A stretch of DNA of 64,000 nucleotides, from assembly GCA_049999805.1 (NCBI GenBank), contig JBNGIO010005877.1, positions 16,728 to 80,727 of the forward strand, written 5' to 3'. The position numbers and the translations under genes are program-made. The notes beneath the pieces are model-generated. The model did no database searches, was not told the origin of the DNA, and saw only the letters and a list, made by a program, of their open reading frames with translations. This document shows, piece after piece, positions 46,684-58,253 of the stretch. This DNA is from Folioceros fuciformis (lineage: Eukaryota > Anthocerotophyta > Anthocerotopsida > Anthocerotales). Numbering within the stretch: position 1 is the first letter of the stretch; each line of letters opens with the position of its first letter.

Positions 46684-48690
46684 TTAGTCCTTGGTCCTGA
46701 TAATTGTCACTGACCCGGTGCCCTGAGTGTGGATGGTTCTCAGGCTCACCACCGACTTGCCGGAAAGGCCTATGCCGGTTTCCGAGGGGTTGGGCCGGCT
46801 GGCTTCCTCGGCGAAGGGTGGAAAAGCTGGAACACCAGAGCGGGCCTTGGGAGTCGAAATCCTCTGATTTATGTCTTCCAATGTCACGTTGCCCTCCACT
46901 CCAGGAAGGGGTTTCACGACGTCGAACGGACAGAAGGGCAGGGGTGTCACTGGTTGTGGTTTGCGCGGAGTTGATAGCTGGCTGCCTGCAGTGGCCACAA
47001 AAGCAGTGCAGTGTCTGCCACAGCTCAGAACAAGGTCTGGGAGGAATGGGTTGCTCCGTGTCACCACTTCACAAACTCACCAGGAGTTGACGGCCTGCTG
47101 GGAAAAGGTGTGCAAGGTCCTTGTCCAGCAATTTCTTCACGGACTGAACGCCCACGCCTTACCAGCATCTGCAAACCTGAAAAACAATGACCACAGTCTC
47201 ACTCTCTTCATCACACATGAAGAGAGCAAAACCATCACCCCCACTAATATCCCTCTTCCTACCTGAGGATGCAAAGGTGGATTGTGACACGGGATTCCTG
47301 AAAGAAATGTTTGAATCAGCAGATACACACATTGTGAAGGTGGGAGGAAGAGGAAAGACAACACGACAATATTGCTCAAAAATACTTCATACGAAACATA
47401 ATTTGGAGCAGAAACTACTCACATCTCATGGTAATATCGATCCTGGGGAATACAAGCCAAACGCTGAACCTTATGGTCCGCTTGACTTTGATGAAAGCGT
47501 TGCTCAGGCCAAATCTTCGTGTCCAGATACTCACATTCTGCAATCTCATCCTTGGGGAACTTGGGAAATCCTTCCTGCAGTTGGGGATGCTCATGAACCC
47601 AAGCCTGCTCCGGGTGTAACACGTCCCCTGTGACCATTCGCTCAAGTGGAGAGTGTAGAGCAGATAGGCCCAACCACCCATGCTCCTCGGCACTGGCATT
47701 GCTTGCGATGGTACCTGGAGGGGCACACCAGTTTCAGACGCTAGCAAAGCCTTGAACCGGAGGTCCCTGCCCTTCCTTGTCTCCCTGAGGCGGAGTATGT
47801 GAGCCTTAATGCATCTGCCAAACCCGGATCATATACCGACTTACCAGCATTCGCATACCAAAAAGGACTGGAGGGGATGTTGCTCTGATAACCATATCCC
47901 TGCGATGCCTGAGTGAAGGACGACTCCTGGGACGACTGTGGGTTGTCACAACATTACAGGTATGTGGTATGTGAGACAAAGGAAATACAAACCTTCACGA
48001 CGTTCCTCTCCTACCACCACAAGGATTGGAAAGGAAAATGGGTCTGCTGTACATACGTCAACTTGGTATTCCGGATGTTGGAAGTTGTTAATGTAGTCAG
48101 CGGCAGCTTCCTCAGGATACTCCAACATCCGCCTCCGTTTCGGCCGAGGGCTGCCACCAGGATCCAGCTGCGGCTCGAATGAACACCCCGACATGATGCC
48201 ATCTGAACATAACAACAATGGCGTTGCACTCCAGAGGTAAGCACAAACAGATATCACGGCACGGCGTGAAACAAGAGATAGAAAAGCAGGGAGACCCAAG
48301 CATAACGCATTCACAAGAAGTGCCCACCTTGACTGCATTGCGACGAGTAGTACGCCGATGAAATCTCCGGGACATGGGAGATAGGAGTTCCAGAGTAAGT
48401 GGGCCCTGGATGGGTTTCATGCACGGATATCTCGTCCCATAGGGAAGCAGAGATACCTGCCAAGGGAGCCACAAATCAAGTTTGCGGTGAATTGACAAGC
48501 ATCCACCATCCATCTAGCCAAGGAGCACAATCCAAAACACCACGACGCTGCGCAATGCAATGCTGCAGGGCAGAAACATGAAACAGTCCAATGCCCACCA
48601 ACCTAGCGGATTCCCATCGCATTCGTCCAGCTTGTAGCAAGCGTCCGTCCAGCTGGGAATTGCGTCCGCATCAGTCTTCCTGTTCGCCAT
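46684..48690 (-). CDS. XRI1: XRI1-like protein (X-ray-induced transcript 1 family)
   Basis: Eight exons: 48690-48603, 48456-48328,48202-48057, 47935-47845, 47714-47423, 47297-47263, 47176-47081, 46985-46684. They sum to 1179 bases, 392 residues. The N-terminus runs SWTDACYKLDECDG to ISASLWDEISVHE, then comes a nuclear-type basic motif PRPKRRRMLEYPEE. The conserved C-terminus is CPFDVVKPLPGVEGNVTLED, INQRISTPKAR, LSGKSVVSLRTIHTQG and GSVTIIRTKD. In Arabidopsis XRI1 is induced by ionising radiation and is needed for meiotic recombination and pollen. That role is a family inference. The middle is Ser/Gln-rich and variable. The ATG at 48690 gives the family-like start. One exon is only 35 bases. 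Confidence 0.88.
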
Positions 48691-49938
48691 GCGGCCGGCA
48701 ACAGCCTGCGCATGGACGAGAAGCAGGCAGGTGCTCTACTCTGCCACACACTACCACGAGACACGGAATCTTGCTCTCTCCTGCTGCAGATGATCTCCTA
48801 CCAGTACCCCTTCCTCACCCGCCCGCGGTTCAGACCGCAGTCGCACTCGCCTCAACGCCACTCCACACCGCACGTGCCAAGCACCCTGGTCGCCCACAGC
48901 ATTCCGCAATCCGTCCGCGCAATCCCGATTCCGATTACGATTCCAATTCCGCTGCGCAGCAGCAGCAGCGGCGGAGAATTACCCCTCTCCCGCAGCATGG
49001 CGCACCTGGAGGTGCCAACGCCTGCCTGGACCCTCGTCAGCAAGAGCGCGGAATTCCGGCGCTACAGGCGAGCCGCACTCCGGGCAGGAGGGCGCCACTG
49101 CCGGAGGCGGCTGCGGCGGCGAGCGTGCGCGGGGGCGAGTCTCGGCAGCCGGGCAGCCGCCGGCGCCATAGACCGCGGGAAACGAAGAGAGGCCCGGAGC
49201 AAGGAGCAAAAAGCAAAGAAAAGAGATGCCGAGGAAGGCAAGAAAGCAAGCAAGGAGCAAGCGGTCTGGATCTTGGATTTGGCCTGGCCTGGGCTGCCCT
49301 GCCGATCCCGGACCGTGCTTCTGCCTCTGCCTCTGCCTCTGCTTCTTCCTGCGAGATGCAAAGTGCAGAACAGGGCTGTGCGATGCCAATGAATGCAATG
49401 CGACAGGAACGCGATGACATGCAATGCCCGGCAAAGCAAGGCAAGGCAGGTAGGGCGTGCGGACGTCAGCCCACAGTCGCAGTCCCAGTCCCCGACCAGA
49501 CCCAGACCCAGACCCTATAGATGTGTGACGAGCCCGCCGCGAGGCCGAGGCCGAGGCAGAGGCAGGGCTCACCCCGCGGGTGCACAAATGCGTTCCCAGC
49601 CCTCTGCCCAGCAAGTGCGTTTCCCTCCCCGGGCTTTGCGGTGCCCACCACGCTGACGTGGTTTATCGCGCCTTTTTAAGGCCACGCCCCAAACCCAACA
49701 TCCCTACCAAGTGTCCACTCGTGCCCCGCCTCTGCCCTAGGCTTACCCTCCACTTACTGTTCAACCACCCTAGCTCTTAAGGCGCGTGTTTGTTTGGCTT
49801 GGCACACGAGGATAAACAAAGACAAGCTTTAGAAGGAATCTTATTGTGTTTGTTACAATACATCAATTGATAAGGCTATAGTACAGTAAGAGAGAGCAAA
49901 AAGCAAGACTATGAGCTCCTTAGTTCTTTGTTCTCATG
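48691..49938. other. GC-rich low-complexity spacer
   Basis: The 5' flank of the XRI1-like gene. It contains short repeats such as (CAG)n and GATTCC-like units at 48,920-48,975, CTCTGC units at 49,318-49,350, CCCAGA units at 49,490-49,520 and GAGGCC units at 49,535-49,570. Long open frames exist in several phases on both strands because stop codons are rare in this composition. None has coding signatures. Confidence 0.55.
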
Positions 49939-50661
49939 TCAAAACTTGCAGGGAGATAGTTTTATTGGTATTCCTGAATCAAAGATGAGCATAAGGTTAG
50001 ATGACAAAGGTTGTGCATGGAGAAAGAGTGACAAAGGTTGTGCATAAAGAAAGAGTGGAACATATGATATGAGTAATGAAATCATATTTACATTTTGCAT
50101 TCGCACAATGCTTTTATCTCCTTGTTCTTGCATGCCAAGTTCCTCGATGTCCTGAACTTCGAATGCACATTTTGTTTGAACAACAACATGAAACATGTCT
50201 AGGTCGTTAAACTTTTCAAACTCAGAAGGTAGGGTGAGGAGTCTAGGAGCCACGGCACCTTGCACGTATCTGCGAATACCTGTCTCATAATCTTCTTGCT
50301 TGTCCCACCCAAGAGCATAAAGTTTGTCTTCTAGTTGGTCGTAGCTTTTAATGTGTTCGTTGCTCCAACGGAAAGCAAGAGCCTTGGTAGGAGGTTTCCA
50401 ACCCACGATATCTGCTCCTCGTTCTTTTCTTGACCTAATGAAGCTTCCTCCCCTCTCTGACTTGGTGCCCAAGCTATGCCTTTCTGTGCTGGTCTTGATG
50501 GCATAGACTCTAGCTTCTCTTGCTTCGTTGATTTTGATCAAGCTCTCTCGGATGAGGCTAGCTTCCCTATGGACTCTTGAACTAACATATGGTTCTTGTT
50601 TCTTGGACTCTTTACTTTCTTGCAGATTGCTCCACATCACCGCTTTATTTTGTGCAGACAT
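49939..50661 (-). CDS. FPF1-domain protein with N-terminal extension
   Basis: An open frame of 240 residues from the ATG at 50661. Residues ~100-185 match the layout of flowering-promoting factor 1: SNEHIKSYDQLEDKLYALGW, then DYETGIRRYVQG, then LLTLPSEFEKFNDLDMF and VVVQTKCAFEVQD. In FPF1 this is TSYxVLExKLxxLGW, the RYY-FHKR region, LISLPxDF and MYDIVV. Classic FPF1 is only about 110 residues. Here about 95 residues of charged, helical sequence precede the domain. The ~55 residues after EVQDIEEL include a 24-27-base tandem duplication and a hydrophobic tail, and could be intron read-through. The frame runs open to an upstream ATG at 50778. FPF1 proteins affect gibberellin-related growth and flowering in angiosperms; the role here is unknown. 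Confidence 0.6.
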   Translation of the reverse strand: MSAQNKAVMWSNLQESKESKKQEPYVSSRVHREASLIRESLIKINEAREARVYAIKTSTERHSLGTKSERGGSFIRSRKERGADIVGWKPPTKALAFRWSNEHIKSYDQLEDKLYALGWDKQEDYETGIRRYVQGAVAPRLLTLPSEFEKFNDLDMFHVVVQTKCAFEVQDIEELGMQEQGDKSIVRMQNVNMISLLISYVPLFLYAQPLSLFLHAQPLSSNLMLIFDSGIPIKLSPCKF

Positions 50662-51705
50662 CTTGGTTAGTTTGGTCGGAGAAGTGAAGAGATGAGGCGG
50701 AGGAGGGTTGGCGAGGCGTGGATCAAACCCTAAGCCGAGGGGAGTGTGGGTGGTGTGGGGCATCCGGCAACGTGACATGGAAGTTGCGGAGAAGAAAACG
50801 GAGATGGGTGCAATGCGTCATCCCCGTCAAGTCACCTGCTCACATGGCGAAGACGAGGATGAAATTTTGGTGGTGATCCATGCGCTGGGAAGGAGAAAGC
50901 ACGCACCCCGTACATTTGCCAGAACCCTGGTCCTGGCCCGGGAGAGGGAGGGAACCTACGCTCCAGTCCTTATCGCAAAAGGTTGGAGGAGTTGTGGATC
51001 CCAAGAGGGGCATTTACATTGCCATCTTTAGCTGGGCATCTGGCACCCAAAATTCGTGCATCACATAAGGGCAAAGCTGTTGTCATGTGACATGTCACAA
51101 TGCAGGAAGAAGTGGCCGGCCAGCGGACGGGACGGCAGTGCTGGAGGCGCGTGCTAGATAGAGAGACAAGGTGTATCATATCCAGTCTACGCAAAGGCAG
51201 TAGAGGCAACAAAGGCAAAGGGAAAGGCGAGCAACGCACACGCACACGCAGGGTGCGGCGTCGATTATGGAGCTGGTTGCTGCTATCGAGTGACAGCTGT
51301 GTGCTTTGGCTCTGCTCTTTGGACTGTTGCTTCCCCCTTTTGCAGCCTGTTTTTGGCACGACTGTTGAGTGCTCTGCTCTGACGCGGGCTGACTGCAGAT
51401 CCTTCCTTTCTTGTAGCCGGAATCGGTGTTTACATGCCAAAATTCGGCCACTTCCGGGTGGAAACCCTTGCTCAGCGGCCCTGGAAAAAGTCTGTAAACA
51501 CGATGGCAAAGGAAGGTTGGAAAGGTCAAAACAACCCACCCAGCCTTCCTGGCCCACGGGCAAGAGACACAGATGGCACATGCCCACACAGCATATGTAT
51601 GTAAGTCTATGTGAAAGGCCCAGGCTCAGTCCCTGGGTCAGGTCCAGGCCCAGGGCTCCGGCTCTGCGCCCCCCACCAGTGCTGCAGGGTAGGATGCATG
51701 TACTA
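50662..51705. other. Spacer without a supported gene
   Basis: Overlapping frames of about 200 codons lie on both strands at 50,970-51,723, but neither shows a domain or normal residue composition. Confidence 0.45.
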
Positions 51706-51706
51706 C

Positions 51707-52616
51707 TAAAGAGCCAGCGCTAGCCGCCCGGCCAGCGAGACAGCCAGCCAGCCTGCCAGCCTGCCTGCAAGCAAGGCGAGAGAAGGTACAGACAGCAAAC
51801 GCGCAGTGAATGTGATTAAAACATTTCCAAGGCCTGCCGCCTCTCCCCGGGGCCCGGCCGTCCCTCCGCTCAAGTACTTCGTATGCTTCTCCATCCCAGC
51901 GTCCAAGTCCATGTGTGACCTACCCTGCCCCTTTCCGGGGTTGCAGAATTTTGTAAGGTGGTAAGTTGTAACTGCCCTGACCGGGATGGAGCCAAGGCAG
52001 AAGGCACGCAGGCAAGCGGGGACCAGGGTATGTAATGGGAAGGCGTGGGATAGGCTTGGCCCGACGGAGAGGGGCTGTTGTTACCTTTGGGATGGGAGCA
52101 CGGATGCCGTACAGAACACCGAGGACGATCCGGATCCGCATCCGCTTTTCATACATGTTTACAGCTGCTACCTGCAGGCCGGTCATCAGCAGCGAACATC
52201 GCGTGGTATACGATTGGAAACTTGTGATGAGGCTGTTGGGTAACGCCACCCGCAAGGCCCAAGGCACGCGCCTCGGGGATGCCCGAATTCAGTGAGAGTG
52301 GAAGGAAGGGAATGAAGAAACCCTCGTACATGGCCTGGGGGCTGCCAAACTCTGAAAGCTTGCAGATATCGCACACAATGCTTTTGGAATTGTCTTGAAA
52401 AGGTTAGCTACCTCCTTTCCAGACATGGACATGATGGGCAACTCTGCCATGAAAGTTGCAACCGGGTCTAAAATACAACATCCTACAATTCCAATCCCAG
52501 ATGATGCCCCACCAAGTTGCAAACTGTTTGGTTCACCTCTGTGTTCCTCTTTGATAAACGCGGGAAAGTTGGTGTGGCAGCCTTACGTCTCTCTTCTTCA
52601 AACTTTGCGTCGGTGT
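51707..52616 (-). CDS. Probable unidentified spliced gene (partial model)
   Basis: Three minus-strand segments look coding and have plausible splice borders. The first, around 52,616-52,340, is open and reads FPAFIKEEHRGEPNSLQLGG, then CCILDPVATFMAELPIMSMS, then KEVANLFKTIPKALC. The second, about 52,173-52,087, lies between a cctgcag acceptor and an AAG/gtaaca donor and reads VAAVNMYEKRMRIRIVLGVL. The third runs from a gggcag acceptor near 51,931 to a stop near 51,707, with MEKHTKYLSGGTAGPRGEAA. I recognise no family and could not prove that they belong to one transcript. Treat coordinates as approximate. Confidence 0.3.
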
Positions 52617-53205
52617 CACACCACCATTAGCCATACCTCACGTGCTGATAGAAGGCAGAACCGTGTACTGAGATGAACCAGTAAGAGGACATATCAGAGG
52701 ATGGACGGATGTCGGTTATGATGCATGTGACAAGACTTCAGGCCTCCATCCATGTCGTCAGAACACTGTTCGACAACCGGAAGACCCGTCGTTCTCCAGA
52801 TCTGCGCAGAGGTCTTTTTGGACATGCCGAAAGAGAAAGCAGCACTACAGCCGAGCCTTGCAGGCGGATGTCACACTTTCACAGTGTGGCCTGACTTGGT
52901 GATATACTGGTGTGCAAGAAGACTATGTATGGAGGTGAATATAGATCGAGGACAGCATCGCGATAATGATAGAGTATGCACATACATGACACTGTTGGCT
53001 TACCTTAACGACGCCCAAAACAAAACTTTTTTCAAAGCTAATATAAGATGATGCAGGACTACTCACCAGAGGATGGACCAGCCCAACACTTGCAGCTGCT
53101 TGACAGCTGCACAGTCGTCAGTCTGACAACCCCGGATGCGCAGCATGACTCCCATTATTTCTCGTCGGATAGGTTGTCCATGGTCCATGGCCAGGATTGT
53201 ACAGG

Positions 53206-55402
53206 TTATATGCAACACCTGCCACACAGACCCGTCTCCTGATCGTCCGTAGTGGACACTACAGCAGCGCCTTGTACGCCTGTTAACCACTTCCCAATGA
53301 ACAGCTGGGACGAAATCCTGGCATTGCCCTGATCCTGCAGGCATCTCCCCATGTCAGTAACCATTGGAGATCACCTCCTTGGACATTCAAACCCGCAAAG
53401 TTATCAGCAGCAAAAAGACATCTGCACCAGGAGAGACATGTACATGAGGTCGAATGTTGGATATTGCTACAATTCCGTAGTTTCGGGACCTGGTCCAACG
53501 ATGATGACTGAACGAGAATCCCTTCTTAAGGTGCTCAGCTCTTCCGGCTGCTCGCAAGAGGAAGTACGCGGACTTGGGCAGTGGACGGTTGGCAATGGCG
53601 CTAGTTGTAAGCTGGCAAAACTTCACTTCGTTGTCTTTGGAAATTCTTGAATGGCCACCGCAGTGGACATCCCCTGAAGGAAAGAACGCTGAGATAGGCC
53701 ATAGTGCACGACAACACTTGTACCGGGGATGTGAAGTCTACGCCCAAGACGAAAGGAAGAGAATGAGTGAAGAAAGATATAACACACCTCCCAAAACCAG
53801 AAGTTCGCGCCCATTCGAAGAGGATTTCCAGGTGCAAAGTGCTTCGCAGAACTCTATCTGCTCTTTGACATGAGCGGGATCTGACCAATGACCTTTGAAA
53901 TCTTGCAAGCGTTGCACAGCTCTCCCTAAAACAAACGTGAAACCAGAATCTAGGAAGACGAGGGGAGCTGGGGAGCACACCAACAGGGCACGAACGTTGT
54001 CAAAGAGCCCTCCAGGGCCAAGGCATTTGTGGAGATCATCCCACTGCCGAGATCCTAGATATGGTTTGGGATCGCCCTCCTGCCGGTGAAAGGACCGAGA
54101 CCCCCGAATATCAACAAACAGGTACCCCACTCCTCCTATCACATGGTAGTGGTAGTCCTGCAGAGCCAAGCCAAGTGTTAGGGGCAGGAAGCAAACCGCA
54201 TGCCTTCCAACAACTAGTAACTAGCACTGACTTACCTTGTCTATAGAATCCAACTTCTGAAAATCCACGTCCTCGTGCAGTTGCCTCTGGTACTCGAGAT
54301 TCACTATCCAGGCACACCGTGCGACGAAGAACTCGACATTGCTAGTATTTGCGTGCTCTTTGCTATCACCCCAGTTGTCCTGCACCTCGTGATCATCATA
54401 AATCATTAGGTTGGGACAATTGGCAAGGCAGGAAGCAGTTGGGAGATGGCCCCATGTCTGTCTGTACACTTCCCTGTACTTCTCAAGAATGGCCTGCTCC
54501 TTCTGTTTCCACTGCTCTGATGGCAGATCCTTGAGCAAGGCCATGGACAGCTTAAACCTGTCCGACCACTCGTCATAGTGCCCCTCCCCGATCCCATTAT
54601 CCATCAGCTTATCGCCATCTCCATAGATCTAAAAGACACCAACCTCTTAGAGTCGGGCAGCCAGCCAGTAAGGACAAGAGTGGAAACGAACGCTTTTCCC
54701 CCACCTGATCACCAAGATGCACCAGCTGATCCACACCCCCACCCTTAATCGCCGTCTCAAGATGAGCCCAAAGATCAGAACGCGGAGGAATATCCTGCTC
54801 TGTCACAAAAATCTTGTTGCAGCTAATAACTCCCACGGTCACACCACTCTCATCCGGCTCCGAAGGAAACGTTCTAAAACTCGCGGGAATCGAGCCCCGN
54901 NNNNNNNNNNNNNNNNNNNNNNNNNNNNNNNNNNNNNNNNNNNNNNNNNNNNNNNNNNNNNNNNNNNNNNNNNNNNNNNNNNNNNNNNNNNNNNNNNNNA
55001 CTTGGTAGCTGGCACAAGCCCTCCAATCTGAAACACCTCCGCCCTGCCACCCGCCAGAATCTTCTCCACCAACACCGGCTTGTGGTTGGGCCCAATTTCT
55101 CGCGGCCGTCGAAGCCTGACCTCAGGTCGCCAAGTGGCACGGCGGGTGAGGCTCCGCGCCAGCTCGGGCTCCCGCACTGGCGTCAGCTTTATCTTCACAA
55201 TCCCTGGCTTGTCCACCTCGATCAAGATGCGTGCCGTGGTATCCGTGACCTTCCCAATCACAGGCCCAACCTTAATCTCCCCCGGCACTCTCGACTTCAA
55301 CGCCCTTCGAAGAATCTTCACCACGCCCCGTCTTGCGACAGCCTTCCATCCGAACTGAAATCTCACACCTTCCCGCAGTTCAGGGACTTCCGTCTGGGCC
55401 AT
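53206..55402 (-). CDS. PhoD-like metallophosphatase (alkaline phosphatase D type)
   Basis: Five exons: 55402-54705 (with the N gap 54,900-54,999 inside), 54628-54236, 54157-53788, 53673-53444, 53334-53206. The N-terminal part is a beta domain (EIKVGPVIGKVTDTTARILI). The metal-binding parts follow in order: VGVISCNKIFVT, QLVHLGDQ-IYGDGD spanning the first intron, NLMIYDDHEVQDNWGD, GYLFVDIRGSRSFHRQEGDP, and LVLGGDVHCGGHSRI spanning the third intron. After these come QLTTSAIANRP and FSFSHHRWTRSRNYGIVAI, as in the plant PhoD-like group. Family members are calcium/iron- or metal-dependent phosphodiesterases or phosphatases; the plant substrate is not known to me. No clear signal peptide is seen. 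The exon in the gap is incomplete, so the full length is unknown. Confidence 0.9.
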
Positions 55403-56021
55403 CCCGGGAATTTATGCCTTTTCCTCCTTCCCGCCCTGCCCTCACTATCGCTGGAGCCTCGGAAGGACTGCTAGTAAGACACTCCACGGTATCAGCCGGG
55501 AGAGAGCAATGCCCAGGAGTGAACTCCGAGCGGACAACCCACTAGAGTAAGAATTGTCGACCGTCGATGGCCTCCCAGGACGAACGGCATTTCCGACCTG
55601 TTCCCGACAAGCCTTAAGAACGTTGCGGGCTAGAAGTTGCAGTATACAGAATTGGAGCTCGATGAGTAGAGCATTGCCGAGATGTTGGTCAAACAAACGG
55701 TAGGACCGAAAGAGTCGGTTAAGAACTTAGGGGATCCAGCTGGGTCTAAGCAGCCGGCACTCGACGGCATCGCCTGCCGCACATGGTATATGCCTGTGAT
55801 CTTCAAAAGATGCGCATGGATCAACGAAGCCAACGGCATTTTTCCAGAGCAGACCATCCATTGCCAAGCCCCCCGTCGAGCATGTGTAACTCCTGATAGT
55901 TTTGAAATGAGCAACACACGGCCGTGCGTAAGCCGCAATTTCGTTTAGATGTATGCGTAGTGATGTGGAAACCATCGGGAGGAATGTATGGCATACAGCC
56001 ATATCATGGCCACACTTAGCT

Positions 56022-56073
56022 CTTCATTTCATCAAGGGCCTTCGCGCTAGCTGAGGCCCTCAATGAAATGAAG
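56022..56073. repeat. 19-base inverted repeat with related direct copies downstream
   Basis: CTTCATTTCATCAAGGGCC at 56,022 pairs with GGCCCTCAATGAAATGAAG ending at 56,073 (17 of 19 bases) across a 14-base loop. AATGAAATGAAGGGCCT-like copies recur to about 56,150. Confidence 0.6.
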
Positions 56074-56829
56074 GGCCTTGGCTCGAATTGAGCACTCAAC
56101 GAAATGAAGGGCCTCGCCTCGCGCTGGGGTCCTGAATGAAAAGGAGAGCCTCAGCCTGCGCTGAGAATGAGGGACCTCCGCACTATCACTATCAGGGCCT
56201 TAAGCGCTGGAAGGGACCGAGCACGAGGCTTCGCCCTGTCTTTACAATTCATCCAAGCCCGAAGAAATGCCAGGCATCATGAATTGGACGAATTGTCCAT
56301 ATTCTTTATTTGTCTTCTACAATTCCACATCACGAGTCCTCACTTAGTCCTACTACCTCTACATTGAACAAACTTTTATTTCTTCTAACGTGGTCAAGTT
56401 TGTGGACCGATATGGAACACTTAACTTTTTTCCTGCACGATTGCTGTGTCTCAATCTTCTTGCACTCAAACACGGAAAGACAGATGTTAAGAAAGCTCAT
56501 TCCCACACCTCAATGTTTATAAGGTTTTGCCTTGCAGCCATATTTGATTCATGAGGAGGGTGGTAAACTTCATCAATCGTTGAAGAGATATAAGGGGTCT
56601 CAATTTCGATATTACCTCAAGGTTAGGCACAAAGTTGTAGTGTTGTCCATGCTAGGAAGATTTCTAGTTGCATGGTTGCTGCAAATATGAAGGCATATTA
56701 TCAATTTAATTTTGTCTCTTTGTCCAAAGTGAGGCATGCCCAATGCACATAGTCCACATGTGGGGACACCCTACACTTGTGCAACCAAACCGCATGGCAA
56801 AGCAATAACGTGTGTGTGGCATTCCAAAT

Positions 56830-57060
56830 GCTATCAACACCAATCTCAAAATTGGTATTTTGCGCTCCCTACAAACTAGCCTAGAGATGGGCCTTCAGCA
56901 TGCATGTGTCCCCTCAGTAGCAGCATGATGATGGAGAAGTGGTAACAACCAACATAACAATCTCACAATTGGTATATTGCGTTCCCCATAAACCAACCTA
57001 GAGATGGCCCTTCAGCATGCTTGTGTCCCTTGGGTAGCAAAATGATCATGGAGAAGTGGA
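56830..57060. repeat. ~117-base direct duplication, two copies
   Basis: Both copies contain CAATCTCAAAATTGGTAT-like starts, then CCTAGAGATGG, CTTCAGCATGC and ATGGAGAAGTGG. They differ at roughly 15 percent of bases. Confidence 0.75.
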
Positions 57061-57425
57061 CATGACAAGGCCCACAAAGCAGGTGATGTATGAGGTCCTT
57101 GCTACCTACGGCACATCATGCTTGCCAATGTTGCAAGAGGGTCAGAGGTGGTTAGGGGGCATGCATGCCAGTCATGAGGCAACCTACAAACTTTGTGCAG
57201 CCAAAGACATCAACAAGAATACTACAACAAGCGTGCAATGGAAGATAGTACTGTAGCTCATGATTGTTGAGGAGACATAACCACAAGAGGCACTGACGTG
57301 CAAGGATGAGCAAAAGTGCTACAAGGGGGCAAGGAGGAAGGGGGAGTAGGTTCATGTATATATATAGGGTGACCAACTCCTACATTGGTATGCGCGTATA
57401 TTCCTGCAACAATGCACTCAAATGC

Positions 57426-57625
57426 CTCCCCTTGGGTGCTTCCTCCCCATCGTGCACACCAAGGCTGCTGGTCATCATTTCACTCTTTGGTGGCTCGCTT
57501 CACATATACTCCTTCTCCCTCGATACGAGCGGGTGATCACAACTGGTGATGTGCAAATGTCTCCTCTTGTCGTGCACACCAAGGCTATTGGTCATCATTC
57601 CACTCTTTGGTGGCTCACTTCACAA
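57426..57625. repeat. ~118-base direct duplication, two copies
   Basis: The shared core GTGCACACCAAGGCT is followed by GGTCATCATT and CACTCTTTGGTGGCTC in both copies, near 57,452 and 57,574. Confidence 0.75.
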
Positions 57626-57888
57626 GAGATCAACGAAAGGAGCAACTTCTCTACTCCTTCTCTCTTGATGCAAATGGGACATAATACATCTCAGGATCAT
57701 CACCTCTCCCCTTAATTTGCTACCCAACTTTTGTCGACAAGATAGATTAACAAAAGTGTTCATACAATTCATTACACACCATCATCCTCAATCTACCTCA
57801 ATCAGGACACAATGTTCTTCTCATAATGTATCAATTGTAGCACACATTGGACAAAACCACTACCATGGTGGTTCCAGGCATAAATATA

Positions 57889-57992
57889 TCATTCATCATT
57901 GCATCTATCACACAACAAAATGCAATGATCACTACCCGGATCATTCATCATTGCATCTATCACACAACAACATGCAATGATCACTACCCGAG
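57889..57992. repeat. 52-base tandem duplication, two copies
   Basis: Two nearly identical copies of a unit starting TCATTCATCATTGCATCTAT and ending CACTACCCG. Each unit also contains a short inverted pair (CATCATTGCAT and ATGCAATGATC). Confidence 0.85.
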
Positions 57993-58253
57993 TCTCCACA
58001 CCCTGTACAAGAAAATCCCTTCCCTTCCTTGGTATAAAAGCTTGTACATTAATGGCCGAATTCAAGTGAGGTAAATGGCACGTTGCACAATTCTTCGTGT
58101 GTTCCAAACAAGTTGTACCATCCCTTGCTTCAAGCTTCAAGACTCCATTTGGCTTCACATTCCTCACCCTCGATATTATCCTGCTGGCACTTGTGTTAAC
58201 TATTGTCAACATCTTTCTCTGTAAGTACACATAATCTCCTACTTCAAATTTCC

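Larger units (their letters stand above)
55403..58253. other. Repeat-rich spacer
   Basis: No gene is supported. It holds an inverted repeat at 56,022-56,073, direct duplications at 56,830-57,060 and 57,426-57,625 and a 52-base duplication at 57,889-57,992. A few 80-100-codon frames at 55.4-56.0 kb have no domain. Confidence 0.5.

Noticed and set aside
48591-49614. Several 200-300-codon frames on both strands
   Set aside because: GC-rich low-complexity DNA with few stops; repeated short motifs, no conserved block, and overlap in all phases.
50970-51723. Overlapping 200-codon frames on both strands
   Set aside because: No domain, unusual composition, no splice support.
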